This document shows, in pieces, positions 44,911 to 56,107 of a stretch of DNA of 64,000 nt. Origin of the DNA: Aromatoleum tolulyticum (GTDB lineage: Bacteria > Pseudomonadota > Gammaproteobacteria > Burkholderiales > Rhodocyclaceae); the NCBI RefSeq assembly GCF_900156155.1, contig NZ_FTMD01000018.1:17973-81972 (forward strand), written 5' to 3'. The position numbers and the translations under genes are program-made. How positions within the stretch are numbered: position 1 is the stretch's first letter; each line of letters opens with the position of its first letter. The notes beneath the pieces were generated by a model. It did not search any database. It had not been told where the DNA came from and saw only the letters and a program-made list of their open reading frames with translations.

Positions 44911-47358
44911 CTACTTTAGACTCCCGTTCGGCTCCTGCATCCGCGCGCTCTTGCCGTCGCCTTTCGCGTTGCGCTTGCCGACGGCGAATTCCTTGCGCAG
45001 GGCGATGAGTTCGTTGATGCGGGCCTCGATGCGCTGGTTCACGCTGCCTTCCGGATAGGCGCCCTTTGCATCGGCTTCGCCCGCCGCGACACCGGTGAGG
45101 AGCGTGATCGCCTCGTCGACGGTGGTTACGGGATAGACGTGGAAGCGTCCTTCGGTGGCCGCCTGCACGACGTCGTCGCGCAGCATCAGGTGCTTGACGT
45201 TGGAGGAGGGGATCAGGACGCCCTGGTCGCCCGTGAGTCCGCGCGCCTTGCAGATGTCGAAGAAGCCCTCGATCTTTTCGTTTACGCCGCCGATCGCCTG
45301 CACCTTGCCGTGCTGGTTGATCGAGCCGGTGATCGCGAGCGACTGGCGGATCGGCACGCCCGACAATGCGGACAGCAGTGCGCACAGTTCGGCGAGCGAG
45401 GCGCTGTCGCCTTCGACCGGACCGTAGGACTGTTCGAACACGAGGCTCGCCGACAGCGACAGGGGCCGGTTCCGCGCGTAGCGCGACGCGAGACAGGCCG
45501 ACAGGATCATTACGCCCTTGGTGTGAATGGATCGGCCGAGCTCGGCCTTGCGCTCGATGTCGACGACGTCGCCGTCGCCGAGGCGGGCGGTTGCGGTGAT
45601 GCGCGTGGGGCGGCCGAACATGAAGTCGCCGAGGTCGATGACCGCGAGGCCGTTGATCTGGCCCACTTCGGCGCCGGTGGTCGAGATCAGCAGCGTGTCG
45701 CGCAGGACGGCGTCGTGCACGGCGTCGCGCAGGCGGTCGGCACGTTCGATGCGGGCGGCCAGCGCGGCCTCGATGTCGTCGCGTTGCATGGCGGGGTGGC
45801 CCGCGGCGCGTGCGACGTGGTCGGCTTCGCGCAGCAGGTCGGCGAGTTCGCGCGTGCGCGTCGACAGCTTGCCGGCGTCTTCGGCGAGACGCGAGGCGTA
45901 TTCGACGAGGCGGCCGGCGGCGGCGCGTTCGAGCGTCAGAAGGCCCTGCTGGCGGGCGAGTGCCGCGGTCTTGCGCAGGTAGTGGCGCGTGTTGTCGGGA
46001 TTGCGCTCGACGACGTCCTCGAAGTCGGCGCCGATCTTGAAGAGTTCGTCGAACTCCGGGTCGAGGGCCTTCAGCAGGTAATAGTGGCGGCGCAGGCCGA
46101 TGAGCACGACCTTGACGGAGAGCGGGATCGGATCCGGCTCGAGCGGCAGCGAGCCGACCCAGCCGAACACCTGGGCGAGCGACTCGATACGCACCTGTCC
46201 GGACTTCAGCGAGCGCTTGAGGCCTTCCCACGCATAGGCCTGGGTCAGCAGTTTTTCGGCGTCGAGGATCAGGTAGCCGCCGTTGGCGCGATGCAGGGCG
46301 CCGGCGCGGATCAGCGTGAAATTGGTGACGAGCGTGCCCATGTGGGCGATCTGGTCGACGCGGCCGACGAGGTTGGGAAAGGTCGGGTGGTCCTCGAACA
46401 CGATGGGTGCCGTTGTCCGTCCATCCTGATCGACGACGAGGTTGACCTGGTAGCGCTGCGCCGAGATGCCGCCTTCGGACGGGCCGGGCGAATCGCTCTT
46501 CGCCGCCTGCTCGCGCAGTTCCTGGCCGACCTCGACGACGTCGCGCAGGACCTTGTCGAGGAAGATCTGGATCGCCGGCAGGTCGGCGTGGCGTTCCTTC
46601 AGTTCCTCGATGAGGTGGCCGACCGCGAGCTCCAGCGTCTCGCGGCTGGCGTCGCGGATGCGCGCCTGCATCTCGCGGCGCTGGCGCGGGAACTGCTGCA
46701 GCAGCTTGTGCAGCTTTTCGCGCAGGCCTTCGATGAGCTTGCCGATGCGCTCGCGCTCTTCTTCGGGCAGGGCGTTGAAGGCCTCGGGGTCGAGGCTCTC
46801 TTCGCCCTTCATCGGTACGAAGGCGAAGCCCTGCGGCGTGCGCAGGAAGGCGATGCCCTTGTCGCTCGCTTCGTCGCCCAGGGCGCGCAGGGCGCTTTCC
46901 TCGCGCTGCTTGAACTCCTCCTGGATCGATTCGACGCGCGCGCGGTATTCGTCGCTGTCGAAGCCGGCAGCGATCGCCTGGCCGAGTTCGGAGACGAATT
47001 GCTGCATGTCGTCGCGGAACTGCGTGCCGCGTCCCGGCGGCAGCTGCAGTGCGTGGGGGTAGTTCGGTTCGGCGAAGTTGTTGATGTAGATCCAGTCGCC
47101 GGGCGAGGGCCGGGTGGCGGCGTGCGCTTCCAGCAGGCGGCGCACGGCGGCGTGGCGTCCGCCGCCCGGTTCCCCGAGGACGAAGAGGTTGTAGCCGGGG
47201 GCGTCGATTTCCAGTGCCAGACGCACGGCCTCGACGGCGCGGTGCTGGCCGAAGATCTCGTCGGGTCCGGGCAGTGATTCGGTGGTCTTGAAGTCGAGGA
47301 GCTCGGGGGCGCAGCGGGTGCACAGCTGCTGCGGCTCGAGCGGAGGGATGGCGGGCAT
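44911..47358 (-). CDS. Lon-related ATP-dependent protease (AAA_32/LonC type, YcbZ-like)
   Basis: This is an 815-residue Lon-family protease, distinct from housekeeping Lon. The N-terminus carries a CxxC (CTRC). The ATPase loop reads GEPGGGRH at 62-69, lacking the usual Walker A lysine, as in this subfamily. A helical coiled insert rich in Glu/Arg lies near 150-260. The C-terminal Lon protease domain has catalytic Ser652 (EGDSASLA) and Lys695 (GGVNEKIEG), 43 apart as in Lon. It is divergent from the suf operon. Substrates are unknown. Confidence 0.9.
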   Translation of the reverse strand: MPAIPPLEPQQLCTRCAPELLDFKTTESLPGPDEIFGQHRAVEAVRLALEIDAPGYNLFVLGEPGGGRHAAVRRLLEAHAATRPSPGDWIYINNFAEPNYPHALQLPPGRGTQFRDDMQQFVSELGQAIAAGFDSDEYRARVESIQEEFKQREESALRALGDEASDKGIAFLRTPQGFAFVPMKGEESLDPEAFNALPEEERERIGKLIEGLREKLHKLLQQFPRQRREMQARIRDASRETLELAVGHLIEELKERHADLPAIQIFLDKVLRDVVEVGQELREQAAKSDSPGPSEGGISAQRYQVNLVVDQDGRTTAPIVFEDHPTFPNLVGRVDQIAHMGTLVTNFTLIRAGALHRANGGYLILDAEKLLTQAYAWEGLKRSLKSGQVRIESLAQVFGWVGSLPLEPDPIPLSVKVVLIGLRRHYYLLKALDPEFDELFKIGADFEDVVERNPDNTRHYLRKTAALARQQGLLTLERAAAGRLVEYASRLAEDAGKLSTRTRELADLLREADHVARAAGHPAMQRDDIEAALAARIERADRLRDAVHDAVLRDTLLISTTGAEVGQINGLAVIDLGDFMFGRPTRITATARLGDGDVVDIERKAELGRSIHTKGVMILSACLASRYARNRPLSLSASLVFEQSYGPVEGDSASLAELCALLSALSGVPIRQSLAITGSINQHGKVQAIGGVNEKIEGFFDICKARGLTGDQGVLIPSSNVKHLMLRDDVVQAATEGRFHVYPVTTVDEAITLLTGVAAGEADAKGAYPEGSVNQRIEARINELIALRKEFAVGKRNAKGDGKSARMQEPNGSLK

Positions 47359-47568
47359 CGCGATGGTTCTCCTGCATCCAGATATTCGTTCCGGATTCCC
47401 GGTGCTTCACATGAGATTAGACTGGATGCGGCGGCACTTTGCGAGACATTTGTTCTCGTGGGTGCGCGTGTCATGCCGGACGCGTCGTCGCGGCGAGGAA
47501 CGAAACACCGGTGACCGGGTCCTAAAAGCCGGGAGCGCAGATGCGCTCCGAACGTGGAGGGCCGCAGG

Positions 47569-49017
<1,449 letters not shown>

Positions 49018-49078
49018 TTGTGACGTGCCTTGATGGAATCTGGTGTGAGTATGCATCCAGAGAGAGGATTAGCAGGTT

Positions 49079-49177
49079 CCTTCCCCTTCAAGGGGAAGGA
49101 CAGGATGGGGATGGGTTTCTTGTAGGCGCTTCGGAGTCCACCCATCCCCACCCCGGCCCTCCCCTTGAAGGGGAGGG
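49079..49177. repeat. Long imperfect inverted repeat with palindromic arm tips (sufB-sufC spacer)
   Basis: Two 38-base arms (49079-49116 and 49140-49177) pair around a 23-base loop. Each arm ends in its own palindrome, CCCCTTCAAGGGG. The form is that of an extragenic palindromic element (REP/BIME-like or non-autonomous). A transcript could fold into a large GC-rich hairpin that lowers readthrough from sufB into sufC or protects sufB mRNA. The remaining spacer (49018-49235) contains only the sufC ribosome site GAGGAGG. Confidence 0.85.
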
Positions 49178-49235
49178 AGGTTCACTGTGCCGAGTTCAAC
49201 GCCATACGGCAGGCGTAGCTGCGAGAGGAGGCCTA

Positions 49236-50026
<791 letters not shown>

Positions 50027-50030
<4 letters not shown>

Positions 50031-51358
50031 GAATCGGTCCGGAAGAACCCTGCGTGCCGGGATTCGTTTCGGCTTATCCGTCGCTGGCGGTGCAGCTTCC
50101 GGGGGCGGCCGTGCCGTGGCTGCGGCGCAGTCGCGACGAGGCGTTTGAACGGTTTGCTGCGCTGGGCCTGCCGACGACGCGCGACGAGGACTGGAAATAC
50201 ACCAGCGTCGCGGCCATCGCGCGGCGGGTATTTCGCGTGGATGGTGCGATCGAAGTGTCGGACGAGGTGCGCGCGGTGGTGCTTCGTCATGCGATCGAGG
50301 GCACGCAGCGGATGGTGTTCGTCGACGGACATTTCGTGCCGGGGCTGTCGCAGCCGGCAACACTGCAGGCAACGTTGCCTGAGGGCGCGAGGGTCGGCAG
50401 TCTGGCGCAGGCGGTCGAGGCGCGGGCGGATGACGTGGAGCCGTTGTTCGCCGCTGCCGGTGACGCGGCGGACGGTTTCTCGGCCTTGAACGCCGCGCTC
50501 TGGAGCGACGGTGCGTGGATCGACCTTGCCGCGGGCGTTGCGCTCGAAGCACCGGTGCATCTGCTCTTCGTCACGACGCGAAGCGACAGCGCGAGTTTCC
50601 CGCGCAACCTGATCCGCGCCGGCGAGGGCGCGAGTGCGACGGTGATCGAGCACCATGTCGGGCCGGACGGCGCGAGCTATCTGAGCGACACGGTGACGCG
50701 CATCGTCCTCGGCCGCGGCGCGCGCATTGCGCATACGAAACTGCAGCAGGAGGGCAGAAAGGCATTTCACGTCGCGGATGTCGCCGCCGAGCAGGGGCAG
50801 GACAGCGCCTTCGTGTCGCACGCGCTGGCCTTCGGCGGGCAACTTTCGCGCGCCGCGATCGCGACCCGCCTCGGGGCCGAGGGCTGCGACGCGAAACTCG
50901 CGGGCCTGTACGTCGGCAGCGGGCGCCAGCACATCGACCACCACACCTGCATCGATCACGCCGCGCCGCGCGGCACCAGCCGCGAGCTGTACAAGGGCGT
51001 GCTCGACGAGGCGGCGCGGGCGGTATTCAACGGCCGCGTGATCGTGCGGCCGGATGCGCAGCGCAGCGACGCGCTGCAGTCGAACCGCAACCTGCTGCTC
51101 TCCGAGGACGCCGAAGTCGACACCAAGCCGCAGCTCGAGATCTGGGCCGACGACGTGAAGTGCGCACATGGCGCCACCGTCGGCCAGCTCGACGCGGACC
51201 AGCTGCATTACCTGCGCGCGCGCGGAATCGCGGAAGGCGATGCGCGGGCGCTGCTGATCCGGGCCTTCGCGGCGGACGCGCTCGCGGGCATCGAGCATGG
51301 TCCGTTGCGGGCGCGACTCGAATCGCTGCTGCCGGGCGCTCTCCCGGAGGCGGCTTGA
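50027..51358 (+). CDS. sufD: Fe-S assembly protein SufD
   Basis: SufD is the SufB paralogue that completes the SufBC2D complex. It is 443 aa. The N-terminal helix region carries RDEDWKYTSV; the C-terminal beta helix ends with ELYKGVLDEAARAVFNGR and RSDALQSNRNLLLSEDAEVD, typical of SufD. Translation is coupled to sufC by ATGA. Confidence 0.95.
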
Positions 51359-51376
51359 GGGGATGCGAGGAAACCG

Positions 51377-52657
51377 ATGATGCGCGACGACCCGAAGGAA
51401 CGTGCGGCGCTGGGCAGGGTGGCAACTGTTGGCCTGGAGGGCGCGATTGCGCGTCGGCGTGCGGATTTCCCCATCCTCGCGCGTACGGTGAATGACCGCC
51501 CGCTGGTGTACCTCGACAATGGTGCGACGAGCCAGAAGCCGCAGTGCGTGATCGACGCCGAGGCGCATTACTACGCGCACCTCAACGCCAATGTGCATCG
51601 CGGCGTGCATCGCCTGAGCCAGGAGGCGACCGACGCCTACGAAGCCGCCCGCGACACCGCGCAGGCGTTCATCAACGCCGCGCAGCGCGAGGAGATCGTG
51701 TTCGTGCGCGGCACCACCGAGGCGATCAATCTCGTCGCCAACAGCTTCGGCGCGCGTTTCCGTGCCGGCGACGAGATCCTCATCACCGGCATGGAGCACC
51801 ACTCCAACATCGTGCCGTGGCAGCTCGCGTGCGAGCGCAGCGGGGCGATGCTGAAGGTGGTGCCGGTCGCCGACGACGGCGAGCTGGACGTGGCGGCCTT
51901 CGAGGCGCTGTTGTCGCCGCGCACGCGCATCGTCGGGCTGACGCACGTGTCGAACGCGCTGGGCACGATCAACCCGGTGCGCGAGCTGATCGCGCTGGCG
52001 CATGCGCGCGGCGTGCCGGTGCTGCTCGACGGCGCACAGGCAGTGCCGCATCTGGCGATCGACGTGCAGGCGCTGGATTGCGACTTCTACGCCTTCTCGG
52101 GGCACAAGCTGTACGGGCCCACCGGCACCGGCGTGCTGTACGGGCGCCGCGCGCTGCTGGAGGCGATGCCGCCGTGGCAGGGCGGCGGCGACATGATCCG
52201 GCAGGTGAGTTTTGCGCGCACGACCTATAACGACCTGCCGTACAAGTTCGAGGCCGGCACCCCGAACATCGCCGGTGCGATCGCGCTGGGCGAGGCGATG
52301 CGCTACGTGCGCGATGTCGGCTTCGACGCGATCGCGGCGCACGAAGGCGCGCTGCTGCGCGATGCGACCGAGCGCGCGCGGGCTTTCCCCGGCTTGCGCC
52401 TCATCGGCACGGCGCGCGAGAAGGCCGCGATCCTGTCCTTCGTGCTCGCGGACGTGCACGCGCACGACGTCGGCTCCATCCTCGACCACGAGGGGGTGGC
52501 CGTGCGCACCGGGCACCACTGCGCGATGCCGCTGATGGAGCGTTTCGGCGTCGCGGCGACCGTGCGCGCATCCTTCGCGCTGTACAACACGCACGAAGAC
52601 GTCGCGGCGCTGTTCGCCGCGCTGGCGAAGGTGCGGGAGGTGTTCGGCGATGCCTGA
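51377..52657 (+). CDS. sufS: Cysteine desulfurase SufS
   Basis: SufS is the group II cysteine desulfurase of the SUF pathway. It is 426 aa, with an N-terminal extension of about 20 residues compared with E. coli SufS. PLP Lys244 (FSGHKLYGPTG) and catalytic Cys382 (TGHHCAMPLMERF) are intact. It overlaps sufU by eight bases. No sufE is present. Confidence 0.95.
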   Translation: MMRDDPKERAALGRVATVGLEGAIARRRADFPILARTVNDRPLVYLDNGATSQKPQCVIDAEAHYYAHLNANVHRGVHRLSQEATDAYEAARDTAQAFINAAQREEIVFVRGTTEAINLVANSFGARFRAGDEILITGMEHHSNIVPWQLACERSGAMLKVVPVADDGELDVAAFEALLSPRTRIVGLTHVSNALGTINPVRELIALAHARGVPVLLDGAQAVPHLAIDVQALDCDFYAFSGHKLYGPTGTGVLYGRRALLEAMPPWQGGGDMIRQVSFARTTYNDLPYKFEAGTPNIAGAIALGEAMRYVRDVGFDAIAAHEGALLRDATERARAFPGLRLIGTAREKAAILSFVLADVHAHDVGSILDHEGVAVRTGHHCAMPLMERFGVAATVRASFALYNTHEDVAALFAALAKVREVFGDA

Positions 52658-53150
52658 TCTGCGCGACCTGTACCAGGAGCTCATCATCGACCACGGCCGG
52701 CGGCCGCGCAATTTCGGCGCGCTCGCGGATGCGAATCACACCGCCGAGGGCTTCAACCCGCTGTGCGGCGACCGCATCACGCTGTTCGTGAAGACGCGCG
52801 ACGGCGTGATCGAGGACGTGCGCTTCGAGGGCACCGGCTGCGCGATCTCGACCGCGTCGGCGTCGCTGATGAGCGAGGCGCTGAAGGGCAGGACCGAGGC
52901 CGAGGCGCGGACCTTGTTCGACGGTTTCCATGCCCTGGTCACCGGCCATGGCGCCGCGGAGGAGCCGCCGCTGGGCAAGCTGGAAGTGCTGGCCGGCGTC
53001 GCCGAATTCCCCGCGCGCGTGAAGTGCGCGACGCTCGCGTGGCACACGCTGCTCGCGGCGCTGCGCGACCAGTCCGCACCGGTGAGCACCGAGCAGGACG
53101 AACAGGGCGGCGCGGAGCCCGGCGGCACGGGACGGGCGGCAGATGGATAA
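52650..53150 (+). CDS. sufU: Zinc-dependent sulfurtransferase SufU
   Basis: SufU accepts persulfide from SufS in SUF systems that lack SufE. It is 166 aa. Cys39-x-Asp41 (NPLCGDR), Cys64 (GTGCAIST) and Cys126 (RVKCATLAW) are visible. The insertion before the last cysteine (around 84-110), absent from IscU, and the lack of LPPVK mark it as SufU. The C-terminal tail is long, acidic and Gly-rich. Confidence 0.92.
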   Translation: MPDLRDLYQELIIDHGRRPRNFGALADANHTAEGFNPLCGDRITLFVKTRDGVIEDVRFEGTGCAISTASASLMSEALKGRTEAEARTLFDGFHALVTGHGAAEEPPLGKLEVLAGVAEFPARVKCATLAWHTLLAALRDQSAPVSTEQDEQGGAEPGGTGRAADG

Positions 53151-53178
53151 GCGGGAAAGGAAGGGGAAGAGAGGCGAC

Positions 53179-53553
53179 ATGAGCATCTTCGATTGGCTGC
53201 ACCGCGCCGAGAAGGTGAAGGCGACGGAGGCGCCGGTATCGGAGGAGAGCGGCCTGCGGGCGGACGTGATCGCCGCGCTGCGCACCGTTTACGACCCCGA
53301 AATTCCGGTCAACATCTACGATCTCGGGCTGATCTACGGGCTCGACGTCGACGAGGAGTCCGGCAAGGTCGCCGTGCGCATGACCCTCACGGCTCCCGGC
53401 TGCCCGGTCGCGGAGACGTTTCCGGGTACCGTGCAGTGTGCGGTCGAGGAGGTCTCGGGCGTCAGCGAGGCGAGCGTCGAGCTGGTGTGGGATCCGCCCT
53501 GGTCCGCGGCGCAGATGAGCGAAGCCGCGCGGCTGGAACTGGGGATGCTGTGA
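53179..53553 (+). CDS. sufT: SUF system protein SufT (DUF59/MIP18 family)
   Basis: SufT is an Fe-S maturation helper of the MIP18 type. I prefer ATG 53179 with a purine-rich ribosome site, giving 124 aa; ATG 53143 overlaps sufU and would add 12 residues. Markers are VYDPEIPVNIYDLGLIY and LTAPGCPVAETFPG, with the conserved cysteine in APGC. Its stop overlaps the Rieske gene by one base. Confidence 0.92.
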   Translation: MSIFDWLHRAEKVKATEAPVSEESGLRADVIAALRTVYDPEIPVNIYDLGLIYGLDVDEESGKVAVRMTLTAPGCPVAETFPGTVQCAVEEVSGVSEASVELVWDPPWSAAQMSEAARLELGML

Positions 53554-53876
53554 TGGTGGATTGGGTGGATGTCGCGAAGGTCGACGATTTCGCCGACGGA
53601 ACGGTCCGCGTCGTGGTGCTGGAGGACGGGCGGGAAGTCGCCGTGTTCAACGTCTCCGGGCGTTTCTACGCGATCGAGGACCGCTGCAGCCACGAGGAAG
53701 AGGCCTTGTCGTGGGGTGCCGTCGAGGGCGACGAGGTGATCTGCCCGCGCCACGGCGCGCGCTTCTCCCTGGTTACCGGCGCCGCACTCACGCCGCCCGC
53801 CTGCGAGCCCGTTGCGACGTTTGCGGTGCGTGTGGAGGGCGGCGTCGTGCAGGTCGCCGCGGCGTCCGCGCGCTGA
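53553..53876 (+). CDS. Rieske-type [2Fe-2S] ferredoxin
   Basis: This is a small soluble Rieske protein of 107 aa. Cluster ligands are Cys45/His47 (CSH) and Cys64/His67 (CPRH). Rieske proteins of this size act as electron donors to oxygenases or, in suf operons, as a putative electron source for assembly. It is the last gene of the suf operon and its stop abuts the stop of the convergent gene with no spacer. Confidence 0.92.
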   Translation: MVDWVDVAKVDDFADGTVRVVVLEDGREVAVFNVSGRFYAIEDRCSHEEEALSWGAVEGDEVICPRHGARFSLVTGAALTPPACEPVATFAVRVEGGVVQVAAASAR

Positions 53877-56060
53877 TCAGGTGGTTTCCAGCGCCTGTTG
53901 GGCGGCAATGTAGCGCACGACCTCTTCCGGCGGCACCGGCCGGCTGAAGCGGAAGCCCTGCATCACGTCGCAGCCGTGCAGGCGCAGCGCGTCGATCTGG
54001 CATTCCGTCTCGACGCCTTCGGCGAGCACGTTGAGCCCGAAGCCGCGGGCAATGCCGACGATCGCGCTGATCACCGGCGACTGGCTGCCGGTGGTCTCGA
54101 GGTCGCGGACGAAGGATTGGTCGATCTTGATGGTATTGACGGGGAAGCGGCGCAGGTAATTCAGCGACGAGAAGCGCGTGCCGAAGTCGTCGATCGAGAT
54201 GCGCAGACCATGCGTGCGCAGCTCCTGCACCTTGGCGATGACGGTTTCGGCGTCATCCATCAGCATGTTTTCGGTGATCTCGATCTCGATGCTTTCGGGC
54301 GGCAGCTGGTGGGTGCGGATCGGCTGCAGGATGCGCTCGACGATGTCGGCGCGGGTGAACTCGAGCGGCGAGATGTTTACCGCGACTTTCAGGTCGACGA
54401 TGCCGCGCTTGATCCAGCTCGCCTGCTGCCGGCAGGCTTCGTTGAGGACCCAGTCGCTGATCGCGAAGATCAGGCCGCCTTCCTCGGCGAGCGGGATGAA
54501 GGTGTTGGGGCCGAGCAGGCCGCGCTCGGGGTGTTCCCAGCGCACCAGCGCCTCGACGCCGGTGACGCGGCCGCGGCGGATGTCGACCTGCGGCTGGTAG
54601 TGCAGCGTGAGCTGGCCGCTTTCGATCGCGATGCGCAGTTCGTTGTCGAGGTCCACGCGCTCGCTGTGGTTGCGGCTCATCTCCGGCGTGTAGCGCAGGA
54701 AGCCGTTCTTGCCCTGCACCTTGACCTGGCACATCGCGATGTCGGCGTCGCGCAGCAGGTGGTCCGGCGTTTCGGCGTCGTCGGGGAACACCGCGATGCC
54801 GATGCTCGCCGTGCAGCGGAAGTCGCGGCCACCCACCGTGAACGGCGTCTTCAGCGCCGCGGTGATCTTTTCCGCGATCGTGCGCACGGCCTCCGCGTCG
54901 GCGATGTCCGGCAGCAGGATCGTGAATTCGTCGCCGCCCTGGCGCGACATCGTGTCGCCGGCGCGCAGGCATTCGCGCACGCGACGGGCGAAGCTCTTGA
55001 GCAGTTCGTCGCCCTCGAGCTGGCCGTGGGTGTCGTTCACGAGCTTGAAGCGGTCGAGGTCGATGTACATCAGCCCGACCACTTCGCCGCGGCGGCGCGC
55101 CTGGCTGATCGCGAGGTTGAGGCGGTCGCGGAACAGCACACGGTTGGGCAGGCCGGTGAGGAGGTCGTGGTAAGTCTGGTAGCTGATCGTCTCCTCAGCG
55201 TGCTTGCGCTCGGTGATGTCGCGCAGCACGCCGGCGGTGCCGACGAAGCGCTTCGCATCGCCCTCGTCGACTTCCTGCTGGTAGATGCCCTGCGAGCTCA
55301 GCATCGCGACGATGGTGCGGTTTTCGAAGCTGCGCACGTCGAGGTTGCGGCAGCGCAGCCGGATTTCCTGGTTGGTCGTTGCGCGCAGGCCGACCCGGCG
55401 CTCGGCAAAGGCACTGCGCGCCTGCTCGAGATCCAGCGGGTGCACGATCAGCGAGTAGTGCTTGCCGATGAGTTCGCCGCGGTTGTAGCCGAGCAGGGAT
55501 TCGATGCGGCGGTTGAGGAAGACGAAGCGGCCTTCCGGGTCGAGCGTGTAGATGATGTCGGGCGAGTATTCGACGAGGAAGCGGTGCAGGCGTTCGGATT
55601 CCTCGAGACGCGCGGTCATGCGCGCGTTCTCGCGTTCGAGGCGGCGTCGGCTGATGGCCTTGTCGACCGTGCGGATCAGCTCTTCCGGGTCCGCGTGCTT
55701 GCGGATGAACTCGCAGGCGCCGCGCCGCAGTGCCAGGATCGCGGAGTCGATCGCGTCGTCGCCGCTGAAGACCACTACGGCGGTGTCGACGCCGGCCTCG
55801 CCCATCCACGCCATGATCTCGGTGCCGTGCATGTCGGGCAGGTGCAGGTCCAGCACCATGACGTCGATCTCGGTGCTGCCGAGGCGTGCCATCGCATCGG
55901 CGCCGTTGGCGCAGGTAAGTATCTCGCGCCCTTCCGCGGCGAGGAGGGCACCGTAGGCGTCACGTATGCGCGGTTCGTCGTCTACGATCAGCACCCGCGC
56001 AACGGTGTGCGCGGCGGGTCCGGCCTTGCCTGCCAAGAACAGGCTCTTGCCAATCTCCAT
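53877..56060 (-). CDS. Response regulator with REC-PAS-GGDEF-EAL domains
   Basis: This is a cytoplasmic c-di-GMP enzyme of 727 aa. REC is at about 22-135 with phosphoacceptor Asp71 (VLDLHLPDMHG), PAS at about 155-285, GGDEF at about 300-460 with an intact GGDEF (SRQGGDEFTI), and EAL at about 475-715 with GVEALVRWEHPERG, ENMLMDD, DDFG and LAEGVETE. Both enzyme sites look complete, so it may make or break c-di-GMP. It lies 47 bases after the histidine kinase gene on the same strand and is probably its target. Confidence 0.93.
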   Translation of the reverse strand: MEIGKSLFLAGKAGPAAHTVARVLIVDDEPRIRDAYGALLAAEGREILTCANGADAMARLGSTEIDVMVLDLHLPDMHGTEIMAWMGEAGVDTAVVVFSGDDAIDSAILALRRGACEFIRKHADPEELIRTVDKAISRRRLERENARMTARLEESERLHRFLVEYSPDIIYTLDPEGRFVFLNRRIESLLGYNRGELIGKHYSLIVHPLDLEQARSAFAERRVGLRATTNQEIRLRCRNLDVRSFENRTIVAMLSSQGIYQQEVDEGDAKRFVGTAGVLRDITERKHAEETISYQTYHDLLTGLPNRVLFRDRLNLAISQARRRGEVVGLMYIDLDRFKLVNDTHGQLEGDELLKSFARRVRECLRAGDTMSRQGGDEFTILLPDIADAEAVRTIAEKITAALKTPFTVGGRDFRCTASIGIAVFPDDAETPDHLLRDADIAMCQVKVQGKNGFLRYTPEMSRNHSERVDLDNELRIAIESGQLTLHYQPQVDIRRGRVTGVEALVRWEHPERGLLGPNTFIPLAEEGGLIFAISDWVLNEACRQQASWIKRGIVDLKVAVNISPLEFTRADIVERILQPIRTHQLPPESIEIEITENMLMDDAETVIAKVQELRTHGLRISIDDFGTRFSSLNYLRRFPVNTIKIDQSFVRDLETTGSQSPVISAIVGIARGFGLNVLAEGVETECQIDALRLHGCDVMQGFRFSRPVPPEEVVRYIAAQQALETT

Positions 56061-56107
56061 GGAAGTTCTCCGGAGCGAGCGTCACACATCGTGCGGACTC
56101 GCAAACA

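Noticed and set aside
45139..47277. A 712-codon plus-strand frame over the Lon-related protease
   Set aside because: No recognisable domain; the opposite strand encodes an intact protease.
47359..47568. IscR type 2 site or a strong promoter upstream of sufB
   Set aside because: I looked for the CC-x-YA/TR-x-GG spacing and for -35/-10 pairs but found only weak matches.
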